Shown in pieces: positions 18,642 to 27,008 of a DNA stretch of 64,000 nucleotides. The notes beneath the pieces are model-generated. The model was not told the origin of the DNA and did no database searches. It worked only from the letters and a program-made list of their open reading frames with translations. Source of the DNA: Hyphomicrobiales bacterium (GTDB lineage Bacteria > Pseudomonadota > Alphaproteobacteria > Rhizobiales > Aestuariivirgaceae). A program made the translations under genes and the position numbers. Position 1 is the stretch's first letter. Every line of letters begins with the position of its first letter. The DNA is taken from contig JANYLQ010000050.1 of NCBI GenBank assembly GCA_025363755.1, positions 134,351-198,350 of the forward strand, read 5' to 3'.

Positions 18642-19017
18642 AGCGCAGTTTCGATTGTGTATTGATATCTTGGTTTAACGGGGTTGAAGTTGATAAAGCA
18701 TCAACCTTTTTTTGCGTTAAAGCTCAAATCGAGCCTTCCTTAATAGGCGCGGCGGCGCAATGTTGTGAAGGCCTTAGTTTCGAATCATCTATGTCCCTTT
18801 GGAGTTTCAGCAGCGGATTTTGCCCCTGTGGCGCTTGCGCCAGTTCAGGGTACGCAACCCCCCAAGAAGCAAGACGATTTGAGAAATGGCTTTTACAAAA
18901 GCCTAAGTGAGTTAAGCACTTAAGCTACGAGGTTGGTGGTTTCAAATCGCATAGCCTCGCGGGATGAGTATAGCCATGTTAGAACTGCTGCAGTGATTCT
19001 TCTAATCGGGACGAACC
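18642..19017. other. 376-bp region without a convincing gene, containing the left direct repeat
   Basis: It holds the left copy of the 33-bp repeat (18674-18706) and otherwise no gene I can support. The open frame at 18638-18910 reads through the repeat, has odd composition (many Ser and Cys) and overlaps the upstream stop. Just right of the repeat the sequence is unlike the coding sequence on either side. The promoter of the 19018 gene should lie at the right end. Confidence 0.5.
18674..18706 (+). repeat. left copy of a 33-bp direct repeat matching the 3' end of the SpoU methyltransferase gene
   Basis: This copy matches 20969-21001 at 32 of 33 positions (T at 18690 against C at 20985). Read on the minus strand it encodes the last nine residues (LMLYQLQPR) and stop of the methyltransferase. 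Similarity stops abruptly at both ends. Together the two copies bound about 2.3 kb, like attachment sites of an integrated element or a remnant of a gene-end duplication. Confidence 0.85.
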
Positions 19018-20505
19018 ATGCAGGACGTTGCACGGCAGGGTATTTATTTCATCAAAACGGTCGGCATTATTCTCAGTGCCGGAATTTTTGCAATGGCGGC
19101 CCCATTGACAGATTTGTTTCTGCGCGAAGCAGACTTGTGGTGGCACATCAAAAGCGGGCAAGTTATGCTGGCTACTGGCCATGTGCCGCAAGTTGACACA
19201 TTCTCATACACCCATGAAGGCCAGCCGTGGATTGCTAAGGAGTGGTTGTCGCAAGTCATCTATGCGGTAGTTTATGATTCCGCTGGATGGGGTGGCCCTC
19301 TGTTGCTGTCGGCAATGGTGATCGCTTTGACCGCCTGGCTTTTGTACACATCATTCACACGCAATTTGCAGCCCATTTTTGCAGTCTTACTGGTTTTATT
19401 TTGCCAGTTCATGGTAGTGGCGGTGACAGCGGCGCGACCACATGTGTTCACTTTCCCCATCGCAGTGGCTTTCACGATTCTGCTCTTTGGCGCTGCGCGG
19501 CGCATGGAACGCCCGCCATTTTGGGCCCTTCTCCTCATTGTGCTGTGGACTAATCTTCACAGCAGCTTTGCCATTTCGTTTCTGATTGCAGGCGCGGCGT
19601 TTCTTGACTACGCCCAACGTAGCCGCATAGGCGACAAGCGCACACTTGCCTTGTGGGTATTGTTTTTGGTGCTCTGCCCTGCAGTGACATTGGTGAACCC
19701 CTATTTCATCAGGCCACATATCATCGCGCTTAATCTCGTCAACGGCATTGCGATCATGGACAAGATTTCGGAATGGGCCCCCTTCACTGCGCCTAACAAT
19801 AAGGCGGTTGAATTTGGATTCATGGCGGTGTTGTTCAGCATCACCTGGTCGCGAGCACGTTTGACAATTGGGCAGATCATCTTTGCGCTGTTCATGCTGC
19901 ATATGATGCTCAGCTATTTGCGCTTCATCTATTTATTCTTCCTGCTGGTGCCCTTGGTGGTGCTCCCTGAGGTGGTGGAGGCTTGGCCTGTTTTGTCGAT
20001 GGAGCGCTGGCAGCAGCGCGCACGCGATAGCGTGGAATGCTTTGTTGGTCGCAACAGTGTCATCATATCAGGCCTGGTGCTGTTGATGAGCCTTAGCTTT
20101 GCAGGGTTCTTGCTCGAATCGGGCCGGGCAAAACCTCCGGAATTTGTGGCAATTTCCGGTGCTCTGGCCTTTGTTGAGCGAAACGTCGAAACCCATCCGT
20201 CGCTCAAGATGAGAGTACTCAATGGCGCTTCATTCGGGGGCGCACTGATCATGAAGAATATAAAAACCTATATTGATGGTCGTATGGAGCAATTGTTCTT
20301 CGGCGATTTCATGACCAATTATCTCGACAGCGGCTCCGCTTCTGGCATGCCGCAATTGCAAAGGATATTGGAAGACAAAAGCATTGGCTGGACAATCTTT
20401 CCACCAGACAGCCAACGCAACACGAATCTCGCCAAGCTGCCTGAATGGGAAAAGACTTACAGCGACGATTATGCCGTGATCTACGAGCGTAAAGGGCGAA
20501 CTTGA
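19018..20505 (+). CDS. polytopic membrane protein of unknown function (GT-C-like architecture), 495 aa
   Basis: About ten hydrophobic segments are followed by a soluble C-terminal part of about 130 residues. After the first helix comes an acidic/aromatic loop (READLWWHIKSGQ) and then AKEWLSQV. Later come FMLHMMLSYLRFIY and, in the C-terminal part, KTYIDGRMEQLFFGDF. The first-loop acidic residues and overall layout resemble lipid-linked sugar transferases of the GT-C type, but I cannot assign a reaction. The protein at 37379-38845 is a clear paralogue that shares all these segments. The gene lies alone inside the segment bounded by the 33-bp repeat. Confidence 0.75.
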   Translation: MQDVARQGIYFIKTVGIILSAGIFAMAAPLTDLFLREADLWWHIKSGQVMLATGHVPQVDTFSYTHEGQPWIAKEWLSQVIYAVVYDSAGWGGPLLLSAMVIALTAWLLYTSFTRNLQPIFAVLLVLFCQFMVVAVTAARPHVFTFPIAVAFTILLFGAARRMERPPFWALLLIVLWTNLHSSFAISFLIAGAAFLDYAQRSRIGDKRTLALWVLFLVLCPAVTLVNPYFIRPHIIALNLVNGIAIMDKISEWAPFTAPNNKAVEFGFMAVLFSITWSRARLTIGQIIFALFMLHMMLSYLRFIYLFFLLVPLVVLPEVVEAWPVLSMERWQQRARDSVECFVGRNSVIISGLVLLMSLSFAGFLLESGRAKPPEFVAISGALAFVERNVETHPSLKMRVLNGASFGGALIMKNIKTYIDGRMEQLFFGDFMTNYLDSGSASGMPQLQRILEDKSIGWTIFPPDSQRNTNLAKLPEWEKTYSDDYAVIYERKGRT

Positions 20506-20969
20506 CACACGGTCTGAATTGAACCACTGGAACGATCTTTGTGATCAGGCCCTCATCAATACGGCATCACTAATTGTGCCCAATCCGCTCAAGGCAAACC
20601 TTTGATCGCCGTAAGGATGTTCCAAATGGCCATGGGCTGTTGACAAATTCACAAGAAGTGGCCCCGCTACGCTCAGTTTGTCCTAGCTTTCCGCTGCCCT
20701 TACAGCGAAATAGATCGATCAAAACCTACCTCGGACTGAACGTGTTGATGACTTGGGAAGACTGGTCTTCGCGGTGAATGGCGGTAAGATGCAAAACCTG
20801 CTGTCTGGGCCGTCGGCCAACAGTTATTGAGAAGCAAGGCAGAGACAATGCCTAGGCTTCCAATGAATGGATAGGGATGATGCTCTGGCCCTAATGCCCC
20901 AAAAAATCTCCCATTTGAATGAATTGAGGGCCAAATGTCTTAAAGTCTAACTCGCTTAAAAACCTCACT
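20506..20969. other. 464-bp region with no gene I can support
   Basis: It lies between the membrane gene and the right repeat copy. Short frames are open, such as 20574-20777, but none has a ribosome site or a recognisable product. It may be decayed sequence within the putative cassette. Confidence 0.5.
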
Positions 20970-21001
20970 TTAACGGGGTTGAAGCTGATAAAGCATCAAC
21001 C
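20969..21001 (+). repeat. right copy of the 33-bp direct repeat, at the 3' end of the SpoU methyltransferase gene
   Basis: It contains the methyltransferase stop codon (20970-20972 on the minus strand) and matches 18674-18706 at 32 of 33 positions. Around it lie 8-bp perfect inverted arms, GGGGTTGA (20975-20982) and TCAACCCC (20996-21003). Allowing one A/A mismatch they extend to 11 bp arms about a 7-bp centre TGATAAA (20986-20992). That layout is like a tyrosine-recombinase core site. Confidence 0.85.
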
Positions 21002-21707
21002 CCGTTGCCACGCTTACATTCAAACTCTCAACCCCATCCTTCATCGGAATTTTTACCAGATTGGTGCAGCAGCTTGTCAGATCCGGCGTAAGTCCACGCG
21101 ATTCGTTTCCCATAAGCAGCAGTGTCGGCGATTTATAGGCGCGGCGGAAATCGTGTTTCGCGGTTGACGCTGTGCCCACCACTTCGCCATCCCACGACTT
21201 GGCCAAATCCATCAAGCCATCCTTGTTCATGCGCACCAGCGTGACGCCAAAGATTGAGCCTGTTGAGGCGCGCACGGCTTCTGGCGAATAGGGGTCGCAC
21301 GAATCTCCCACCAAGATAATGCCCGAAATATCCACAGCATCGGCCGTGCGAATGATGGTGCCAAGATTGCCGGGATCGCGAATTTCTTCCAGTGCCAACC
21401 AAACACCTTCCTTGGTGGGGTGCGGTTGATACTTCTGTTTGAACACGCCGAGCACGTCATGCGGGTTATTTTGGCCGGACAATTCGGTCATCACCTTGTC
21501 TGTGACAATCGTCGTTTTCATGCCGTCAAAAATCGCCTGTGGCTTGGTGGCCACCAAATAATCCGGAACCCAGCCCATAGCCTCAGCACGGTCAAGCATG
21601 GCCAGCCCTTCAGCCATAAAGAGACCAGCTTCGCGCCGATCCTTTTTATGCTCAAGAGAGCGGATGAGTTTCATGGTGGGGTTCTGGAGAGATGAAATTG
21701 GCAGCAT
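20970..21707 (-). CDS. SpoU/TrmH-family RNA 2'-O-methyltransferase, 245 aa
   Basis: SAM-dependent enzyme that methylates ribose 2'-OH in rRNA or tRNA. The N-terminal substrate-binding part has SLEHKKDRREAGLFMAEG. The knotted SPOUT domain shows LEEIRDPGNLGTIIRTADA (motif 1), LLLMGNESRGL (motif 2) and SLNVSVATGLMLYQL (motif 3). I chose the ATG at 21707. The open frame reaches 21743 only with a TTG. The exact RNA target is unknown. Its last nine codons and stop are duplicated 2.3 kb downstream, which marks its 3' end as a likely insertion site. Confidence 0.93.
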   Translation of the reverse strand: MLPISSLQNPTMKLIRSLEHKKDRREAGLFMAEGLAMLDRAEAMGWVPDYLVATKPQAIFDGMKTTIVTDKVMTELSGQNNPHDVLGVFKQKYQPHPTKEGVWLALEEIRDPGNLGTIIRTADAVDISGIILVGDSCDPYSPEAVRASTGSIFGVTLVRMNKDGLMDLAKSWDGEVVGTASTAKHDFRRAYKSPTLLLMGNESRGLTPDLTSCCTNLVKIPMKDGVESLNVSVATGLMLYQLQPR

Positions 21708-21806
21708 GGAGGCACTGCTAGCCTCCTTCGCGCTTGCACACAAGCTCTAGGCTTTTCAGAACGTAAAATTCGTGCCAGCATATAATGAAACAAATGGATA
21801 AGTCTT

Positions 21807-23597
21807 ATGACAAATGCTTCTGAGCGCGTGAAAAGCTGGCTGAACGAATTTGATAAGGCACTGAAATCAGAAAATATTGACCTAGCGACAGAGCAGTTTA
21901 ACGAAGATTGCTATTGGCGCGATCTGGTTTCCTTCACATGGAATATGAAAACCATGGAGGGCAAAGCGCAGATTGCTGAAATGCTGAAAGCAACCCTAGT
22001 TCACGTGAAGCCACTGGATTGGAAATTGCTGGAAGATGCAACGGGCGATGAAGCCCTGACCGAAGCATGGTTCACCTTTGAAACATCTGTCGCAAGAGGT
22101 AAAGGCCATTTGCGTTTGAAGAATGGCAAGTGTTGGACGTTACTGACAACCATGGTGGAACTGAAAGGGCATGAAGAAAAGAAAGGCCCTACACGAATCA
22201 AAGGTGTTGAACATCGCGCTTTGAAGAATCGTGAAAACTGGGCCGAAGCGCGTGAACGTGAAGCTAAAGAACTTGGCTACAAGAAACAGCCTTATTGTGT
22301 GATCATTGGCGGCGGGCAAGGTGGGATAGGCCTTGGCGCTCGTCTGCGCCGGCTCGGCGTGCCAACCATCATCATCGAAAAAAACAAACGTGCTGGGGAT
22401 TCCTGGCGCAAGCGTTACAAATCCCTCTGTCTGCATGATCCAGTTTGGTATGATCACATGCCCTATCTACAATTCCCAGATGATTGGCCGATTTTCTCGC
22501 CCAAGGACAAAATCGGCGACTGGTTAGAAATGTACACCAAGATTATGGAACTGAATTACTGGCACTCCACCTCCTGCAAATCGGCAAAATTTGACGCGAA
22601 GAAAAAGCAGTGGGTTGTGAAGGTGGTTCGTGAAGGCAAGCCCATAACACTTAAACCTGAGCAGCTTATCCTCGCAACCGGACTTTCCGGCTTGCCCAAT
22701 ATTCCAAAGATTCCGGGTGCCAAAAAATTCAAGGGTGAACAACATCACTCCAGCAAACATCCGGGCCCCGATAAATATAAAGGCAAGACATGCGTGGTTA
22801 TCGGCTCGAATAATTCAGCTCATGATATTAGTGCGGCGCTATGGGAAGTTGGTGCGGACGTTACAATGATCCAACGCACCTCAACACACATCGCGCGCTC
22901 TGACACTTTAATGGAGCTTGAAGCTGGCCCACTCTATTCAGAAGCGGCAGTGGCTAAAGGCATTGATGTCAACAAAGCCGATCTGCTTTATGCTTCAACA
23001 CCCTATAAGATTATGGCTCAAAACATGATCGAAGTTTACAAGCAGGTAAAAATGCGGGACGCGGATTTCTATGAGCGACTGCAAAAGACTGGCTTCATGC
23101 TCGACTTCGGTGACGATGGTTCAGGCCTCCATGTAAAATATTTACGTCGTGGCTCAGGCTACTACATCGATGTCGGTGCTTCAGATTTGGTCTGTGACGG
23201 AAAGATCAAACTAAAAGTTGGTGTAAGTGTCAGCGCTTTGAAACCTAAATCCATCGTCTTTTCGGATGGTACAGAATTACCCGCTGATCTCGTCGTCTAT
23301 GCCACAGGTTATGGATCGATGAGTGGTTGGGCCGCGCAACTCATTTCCCAAGAAGTCGCAGATAAAGTGGGTAAATGCTGGGGCCTTGGCTCCGATACCA
23401 CAAAAGACCCCGGTCCATGGGAAGGCGAGTTGCGTAATATGTGGAAACCAACGCATCAGGAAAATCTGTGGTTTCACGGCGGAAACTTACATCAATCCCG
23501 GTTCAATTCGCAGTTCCTATCTTTGCAATTGAAAGCCCGGATGGAAGGGATTGAGACGCCGGTTTATGACATGGGAAAAGTGCACCATTTGGGTTAG
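21807..23597 (+). CDS. FAD-dependent monooxygenase with N-terminal NTF2/SnoaL-like domain, 596 aa
   Basis: Residues about 1-130 look like an NTF2/SnoaL-type cone domain (DLATEQFNEDCYWRDL, later a WFTFETS strand). Residues 163-596 are a flavin monooxygenase: FAD site VIIGGGQGGIGLGARL (168-173 glycines), motif FKGEQHHSSKHPG near 308 resembling the FMO/BVMO fingerprint FxGxxxH, NADPH site VVIGSNNSAHDI (about 331) and ATGYGS near the C-terminus. The fused NTF2 domain is a known but less common arrangement. The substrate is unknown and could be an amine, ketone or indole-type compound. A strong hairpin follows the stop, so it is probably a separate transcript from the molybdoenzyme downstream. Confidence 0.88.
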   Translation: MTNASERVKSWLNEFDKALKSENIDLATEQFNEDCYWRDLVSFTWNMKTMEGKAQIAEMLKATLVHVKPLDWKLLEDATGDEALTEAWFTFETSVARGKGHLRLKNGKCWTLLTTMVELKGHEEKKGPTRIKGVEHRALKNRENWAEAREREAKELGYKKQPYCVIIGGGQGGIGLGARLRRLGVPTIIIEKNKRAGDSWRKRYKSLCLHDPVWYDHMPYLQFPDDWPIFSPKDKIGDWLEMYTKIMELNYWHSTSCKSAKFDAKKKQWVVKVVREGKPITLKPEQLILATGLSGLPNIPKIPGAKKFKGEQHHSSKHPGPDKYKGKTCVVIGSNNSAHDISAALWEVGADVTMIQRTSTHIARSDTLMELEAGPLYSEAAVAKGIDVNKADLLYASTPYKIMAQNMIEVYKQVKMRDADFYERLQKTGFMLDFGDDGSGLHVKYLRRGSGYYIDVGASDLVCDGKIKLKVGVSVSALKPKSIVFSDGTELPADLVVYATGYGSMSGWAAQLISQEVADKVGKCWGLGSDTTKDPGPWEGELRNMWKPTHQENLWFHGGNLHQSRFNSQFLSLQLKARMEGIETPVYDMGKVHHLG

Positions 23598-23629
23598 TGT
23601 CTTCTCCCGCTTCGCAGGAGAAGACATTT
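23598..23629 (+). terminator. 10-bp stem terminator-like hairpin after the FMO gene
   Basis: TGTCTTCTCC (23598-23607) pairs perfectly with GGAGAAGACA (23617-23626) around a nine-base loop, followed by TTTA. It begins directly after the FMO stop codon and ends 20 bp before the start of the next gene, so the two genes are probably not freely co-transcribed. Confidence 0.65.
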
Positions 23630-23645
23630 AGGGTATACTTCGCCA

Positions 23646-25748
23646 ATGAACATCCATACACCCAACATTAAAACCGGAATTTCCGTCTGCCCGCATGATT
23701 GTCCCTCGGCTTGCGCTCTTGAAGTGGAGCTGCTGGATGAGAACACCATTGGCCGCGTGCGCGGGGCCAAAGATAACACTTACACCAAAGGTGTGATCTG
23801 CGAGAAGGTTGCGCGTTATGCTGAGCGCATTCATCATCCTGATCGGCTGATGCATCCCATGAAGCGAACTGGGTCTAAAGGCTCAGGGCAATTTGAGCGT
23901 ATCAGCTGGGACGAGGCACTCGATATAACTGCTAAAGCGTTCCTCAAAGCTGAAGTGGATTACGGCTCGGAGTCTGTCTGGCCTTATTACTATGCAGGAA
24001 CCATGGGCCTTGTGATGCGTGATGGTATAGAGCGTTTGCGCCATGCTAAATCCTATTCCGGCATGTATGGCACGGTGTGCATCGCTCTATCTTGGTCTGG
24101 TTACTACGCGGGCACAGGCCGCATTGGCGGGGTTGACCCACGCGAGATGCAAAAGTCTGATCTGATCGTGGTTTGGGGTGGCAACCCCGTGAATACCCAA
24201 GTCAACGTGATGACCCATATCAGCATAGCCCGCAAAAGCCGTGGTGCCAAAATGGCTTGTGTGGACATTTATGAAACCGATACCATGAAACAGGCTGACA
24301 TCAAGCTGCTCATCAAGCCCGGCACAGATGGTGCGCTGGCTTGCGGCATCATGCATGTGTTGTTCCGAGATGGCCATGCCAATTGGGATTATTTAAATCA
24401 GTATACGGATCATCCTAAAGAATTCGAAGCGCATCTCAAGTCGATGACACCGGAATGGGCGTCATCTATCTGCGGCGCCCCGATTTCCGAAATTGAAGCC
24501 TTTGCGAAACTCATTGGTCAAACGCCGAAAACTTTCTTCCGCATTGGTTATGGCTTTGCGCGCTCGCGCAATGGTGCAACTAATATGCATGCGGTGACTT
24601 CAATACCAGCTGTAACTGGCGCTTGGAAGCACGAAGGGGGCGGCGCTCTTCATTCCAATAGCGGCAGTTATAAATGGAACAAGACGCTTATTGAAGGCAA
24701 GGATGTAGCCAAGGGCGGTTTGCGGGTGATGGATCAAGCCCGCGTTGGAGAAGCACTGCTGGGCAATCCGCATGATTTGCAAGGCGGCCCGCCAGTGATG
24801 GCCATGCTGATCCAAAACACTAATCCGCTTTCGATTGCGCCAGACCAAAATAAAGTGAAGCAAGGTTTTGCGCGTGAAGATTTATTTGTGTGTGTGCATG
24901 AGCAGTTCATGACTGAGACGGCGAAATATGCTGACGTGGTTTTGCCAGCCACCATGTTTCTTGAACATGATGACATCTATCAAGGCGGCGGCCACAGCCA
25001 TATTCAGCTAGGGCCGGAACTCGTGAAGCCCCCCGGTGAATGCCGTACTAATCATGAGGTTGTTAGTGAACTGGCCAAGCGGCTTGGCGCTAAACACAAA
25101 GGCTTTGACATGACGCCGCGCGAAATCATTGACGAAACCTTGCGCGATTCAAAACGCCCGGGCCTTGATGTGTTGGATGAAAAACATTGGGTCGATGTGA
25201 TGCCTGATTTTGACACAGCGCATTTTCTGAATGGCTTTGGCCACCGCGATTGTAAGTATCATTTTAAAGCAGATTGGCGCGCTGCCGCATTCCTTTCCCC
25301 AACGGGCCAGCTTGGACCGTATGCGGATCTACCCGAGTTTCCAGATCACTACGCAGCAATCGAAGCTGCCAATGAAGAGTATCCATTCCGCTTGGCCACC
25401 AGCCCTGCGCGGACATTTTTAAATTCAACTTTCAATGAAACGCCATCAAGCCGCAAACGCGAAGGCAGGCCTACGGTGATGGTGCATCCGGGTGACTTGG
25501 AGAAGCTTGGTCTGATTGATGGCGATAGAGTGCGGATTGGAAGTGCCAGAGGGCAGGTGACGCTGCATGCGAAATACAATTCAGGTCAACTGCAAGGCAC
25601 GCTGATCGCGGAGGGCCTTTGGCCTAACGATGCTTATGAAGATGGCTGTGGCATCAACACATTGACAGGTGCCGACCAGCCTGCACCAGCAGGTGGCGGC
25701 GCCTATCATGATAACCGCGTTTGGATGCGAAAGATGAATCCAGCCTGA
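23646..25748 (+). CDS. molybdopterin-dependent oxidoreductase (DMSO reductase family), 700 aa
   Basis: It begins with a 4Fe-4S motif (CPHDCPSAC with Cys15, Cys19, Cys23, and Cys52 in GVICEK). Then come molybdopterin-binding segments: DLIVVWGGNPVNTQ, FRIGYGFARSRNGA, IQNTNPLSIAPDQ and VVLPATMFLEHDDIYQGGG. A C-terminal dinucleotide-binding barrel follows (VMVHPGDLEKLGLIDGDRVR). There is no twin-Arg signal, so the enzyme is likely cytoplasmic. No partner electron-transfer subunit is adjacent. Length fits the single-subunit group often annotated only as molybdopterin oxidoreductase. The substrate is unknown. Confidence 0.9.
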   Translation: MNIHTPNIKTGISVCPHDCPSACALEVELLDENTIGRVRGAKDNTYTKGVICEKVARYAERIHHPDRLMHPMKRTGSKGSGQFERISWDEALDITAKAFLKAEVDYGSESVWPYYYAGTMGLVMRDGIERLRHAKSYSGMYGTVCIALSWSGYYAGTGRIGGVDPREMQKSDLIVVWGGNPVNTQVNVMTHISIARKSRGAKMACVDIYETDTMKQADIKLLIKPGTDGALACGIMHVLFRDGHANWDYLNQYTDHPKEFEAHLKSMTPEWASSICGAPISEIEAFAKLIGQTPKTFFRIGYGFARSRNGATNMHAVTSIPAVTGAWKHEGGGALHSNSGSYKWNKTLIEGKDVAKGGLRVMDQARVGEALLGNPHDLQGGPPVMAMLIQNTNPLSIAPDQNKVKQGFAREDLFVCVHEQFMTETAKYADVVLPATMFLEHDDIYQGGGHSHIQLGPELVKPPGECRTNHEVVSELAKRLGAKHKGFDMTPREIIDETLRDSKRPGLDVLDEKHWVDVMPDFDTAHFLNGFGHRDCKYHFKADWRAAAFLSPTGQLGPYADLPEFPDHYAAIEAANEEYPFRLATSPARTFLNSTFNETPSSRKREGRPTVMVHPGDLEKLGLIDGDRVRIGSARGQVTLHAKYNSGQLQGTLIAEGLWPNDAYEDGCGINTLTGADQPAPAGGGAYHDNRVWMRKMNPA

Positions 25749-25899
25749 ACGCTCTCTTCAGCATCCACTCATCCGTGTACTGATAAATTCCTCTAAATTC
25801 ATAGTTTAGGCACATTCCAGCCCTCATTGCGCCAGCAATCATGGTTAATTCTCAATAGTGAGAAGTGGATTCGTGCCTCTTCTTAAGAGGATGTTAACC

Positions 25900-26073
25900 A
25901 TGACGGCGGCGTCACAAGTGTTTGAAAAGAATCATTTATCTGTGCCCCAGAATCGGGGCACAAGATCGTCCATGAGCGAAAAAGATCGAAAACGTGGGCG
26001 TATATTGATGTTGTTTTTGGCAGCAGGATTAGCTTTGGCTATCCTTGCACCCGTTGTTGTATTGGCGGCTTAA
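25900..26073 (+). CDS. small single-helix membrane protein, 57 aa
   Basis: I do not recognise this gene. The ATG at 25900 has AAGAGG nine bases upstream, a fair ribosome site. The product has a polar N-terminal half and, from a second Met (position 25972), the sequence MSEKDRKRGRI followed by a 20-residue hydrophobic helix that runs to the C-terminus. The shorter 33-residue form is possible. A perfect 8-bp hairpin at 25941-25962 lies just before that second Met. Its stop overlaps the 3' end of the convergent nucleoside hydrolase gene by 4 bp. Confidence 0.4.
   Translation: MTAASQVFEKNHLSVPQNRGTRSSMSEKDRKRGRILMLFLAAGLALAILAPVVVLAA
25941..25962 (+). other. 8-bp stem hairpin inside or upstream of the small membrane ORF
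   Basis: TGTGCCCC (25941-25948) pairs with GGGGCACA (25955-25962) around a six-base loop. If translation begins at 25972, this is a 5' leader hairpin 9 bases before the start. If it begins at 25900, it lies within the coding sequence. There is no T-run, so it is not a typical terminator. Confidence 0.5.
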
Positions 26074-27008
26074 GCCAATTTCGCTAAGCGCTCTGTCAAC
26101 AAATCGAAAAATCCGTCTGAGTTGATGCCACGACAAACTGTAGCGTTGGGCTTTCGGGCAGTCACGCGCCACCAATCCACAACTGTCATTCCCATGGTCA
26201 GCGGGCTTTCACATTCCACCACCACATTGACATCTCGCGATGTGAAGAGCTCTGGCCTTAACAACCACGCAATAACACATGGGTCATGCAGCGGCCCTCC
26301 ATCTGTTCCATATTTTTCCACGTCAAACCGCTCAAAGAAATCCATCATCAAAGCCGTGGCCGGCCCCGAGTTATTTTCCATCGACCTGAATTTCTCAACA
26401 CGGGCCTTAGTCGTCAACGCTTGATGTGTGCAATCGAGAGGGATTAGCGTGAATGGGATGCCAGCATCCAAAACCAATCGTGCGGCATGCGGATCAACAT
26501 AGATATTGAACTCAGCCGCCGGAGTGATGTTGCCACCCTCAAAAAATCCACCCCCCATGGCCACGATGCGCTTGATGCGCGAGGCAATGAGCGGTTCCTT
26601 GATCAAGGCCAAAGCGATGTTCGTCAAAGGCCCTAATGTGGCGAGTGTAACCGTGCCAGCAGGTCGGCTCATCAGCGTTTCGATGATAAAATCGACCGCA
26701 TGCTGCTTTTGCAGCGGCATGGTGGGTTCGGCTAGCACAGGCCCATCAAGACCCGTTTTACCATGCACATGTTCGGCGGTTACAAGATTATGGAGCAGCG
26801 GACGAATGGCCCCTGCATAGACTTTAATCTCCGGACGACCCGCCAATTCGCAAACCTTGCGTGCATTCACTTCTGTGAGTGAAAGCGGCACATTGCCCGC
26901 AACTGCTGTAATGCCAAGAACTTCGAGTTCAGGAGAGGCGAGTGCCAAGAGGATTGCAACCGCATCATCTTGGCCAGGATCAGTGTCGATAATTATAGGA
27001 AGTTTCAT
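26070..27008 (-). CDS. inosine-uridine preferring nucleoside hydrolase family protein, 312 aa
   Basis: Hydrolyses the N-glycosidic bond of ribonucleosides. The calcium-binding N-terminal motif IIIDTDPGQDDA (Asp8, Asp10, Asp14, Asp15) is intact. The central TLGPLTNIALAL and EFNIYVDPHAA segments and the catalytic His in HDPCVIAWLL also match the family. I chose the ATG at 27008, which overlaps the upstream DUF1801 stop as ATGA. The longer frame to 27068 would run inside that gene. It is the last gene of the GST - DUF1801 - nucleoside hydrolase operon. Substrate preference is not visible. Confidence 0.93.
   Translation of the reverse strand: MKLPIIIDTDPGQDDAVAILLALASPELEVLGITAVAGNVPLSLTEVNARKVCELAGRPEIKVYAGAIRPLLHNLVTAEHVHGKTGLDGPVLAEPTMPLQKQHAVDFIIETLMSRPAGTVTLATLGPLTNIALALIKEPLIASRIKRIVAMGGGFFEGGNITPAAEFNIYVDPHAARLVLDAGIPFTLIPLDCTHQALTTKARVEKFRSMENNSGPATALMMDFFERFDVEKYGTDGGPLHDPCVIAWLLRPELFTSRDVNVVVECESPLTMGMTVVDWWRVTARKPNATVCRGINSDGFFDLLTERLAKLA

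Noticed and set aside
18638-18910. 90-codon frame after the beta-barrel gene
   Set aside because: It overlaps the previous stop, has no ribosome site and reads across the 33-bp repeat.
18904-18965. tRNA-like look of a segment with GGTTTCAAATC
   Set aside because: No cloverleaf can be drawn. The acceptor and anticodon arms are missing.
20574-20777. 67-codon frame in the region right of the membrane gene
   Set aside because: No ribosome site, no recognisable product and unusual composition.
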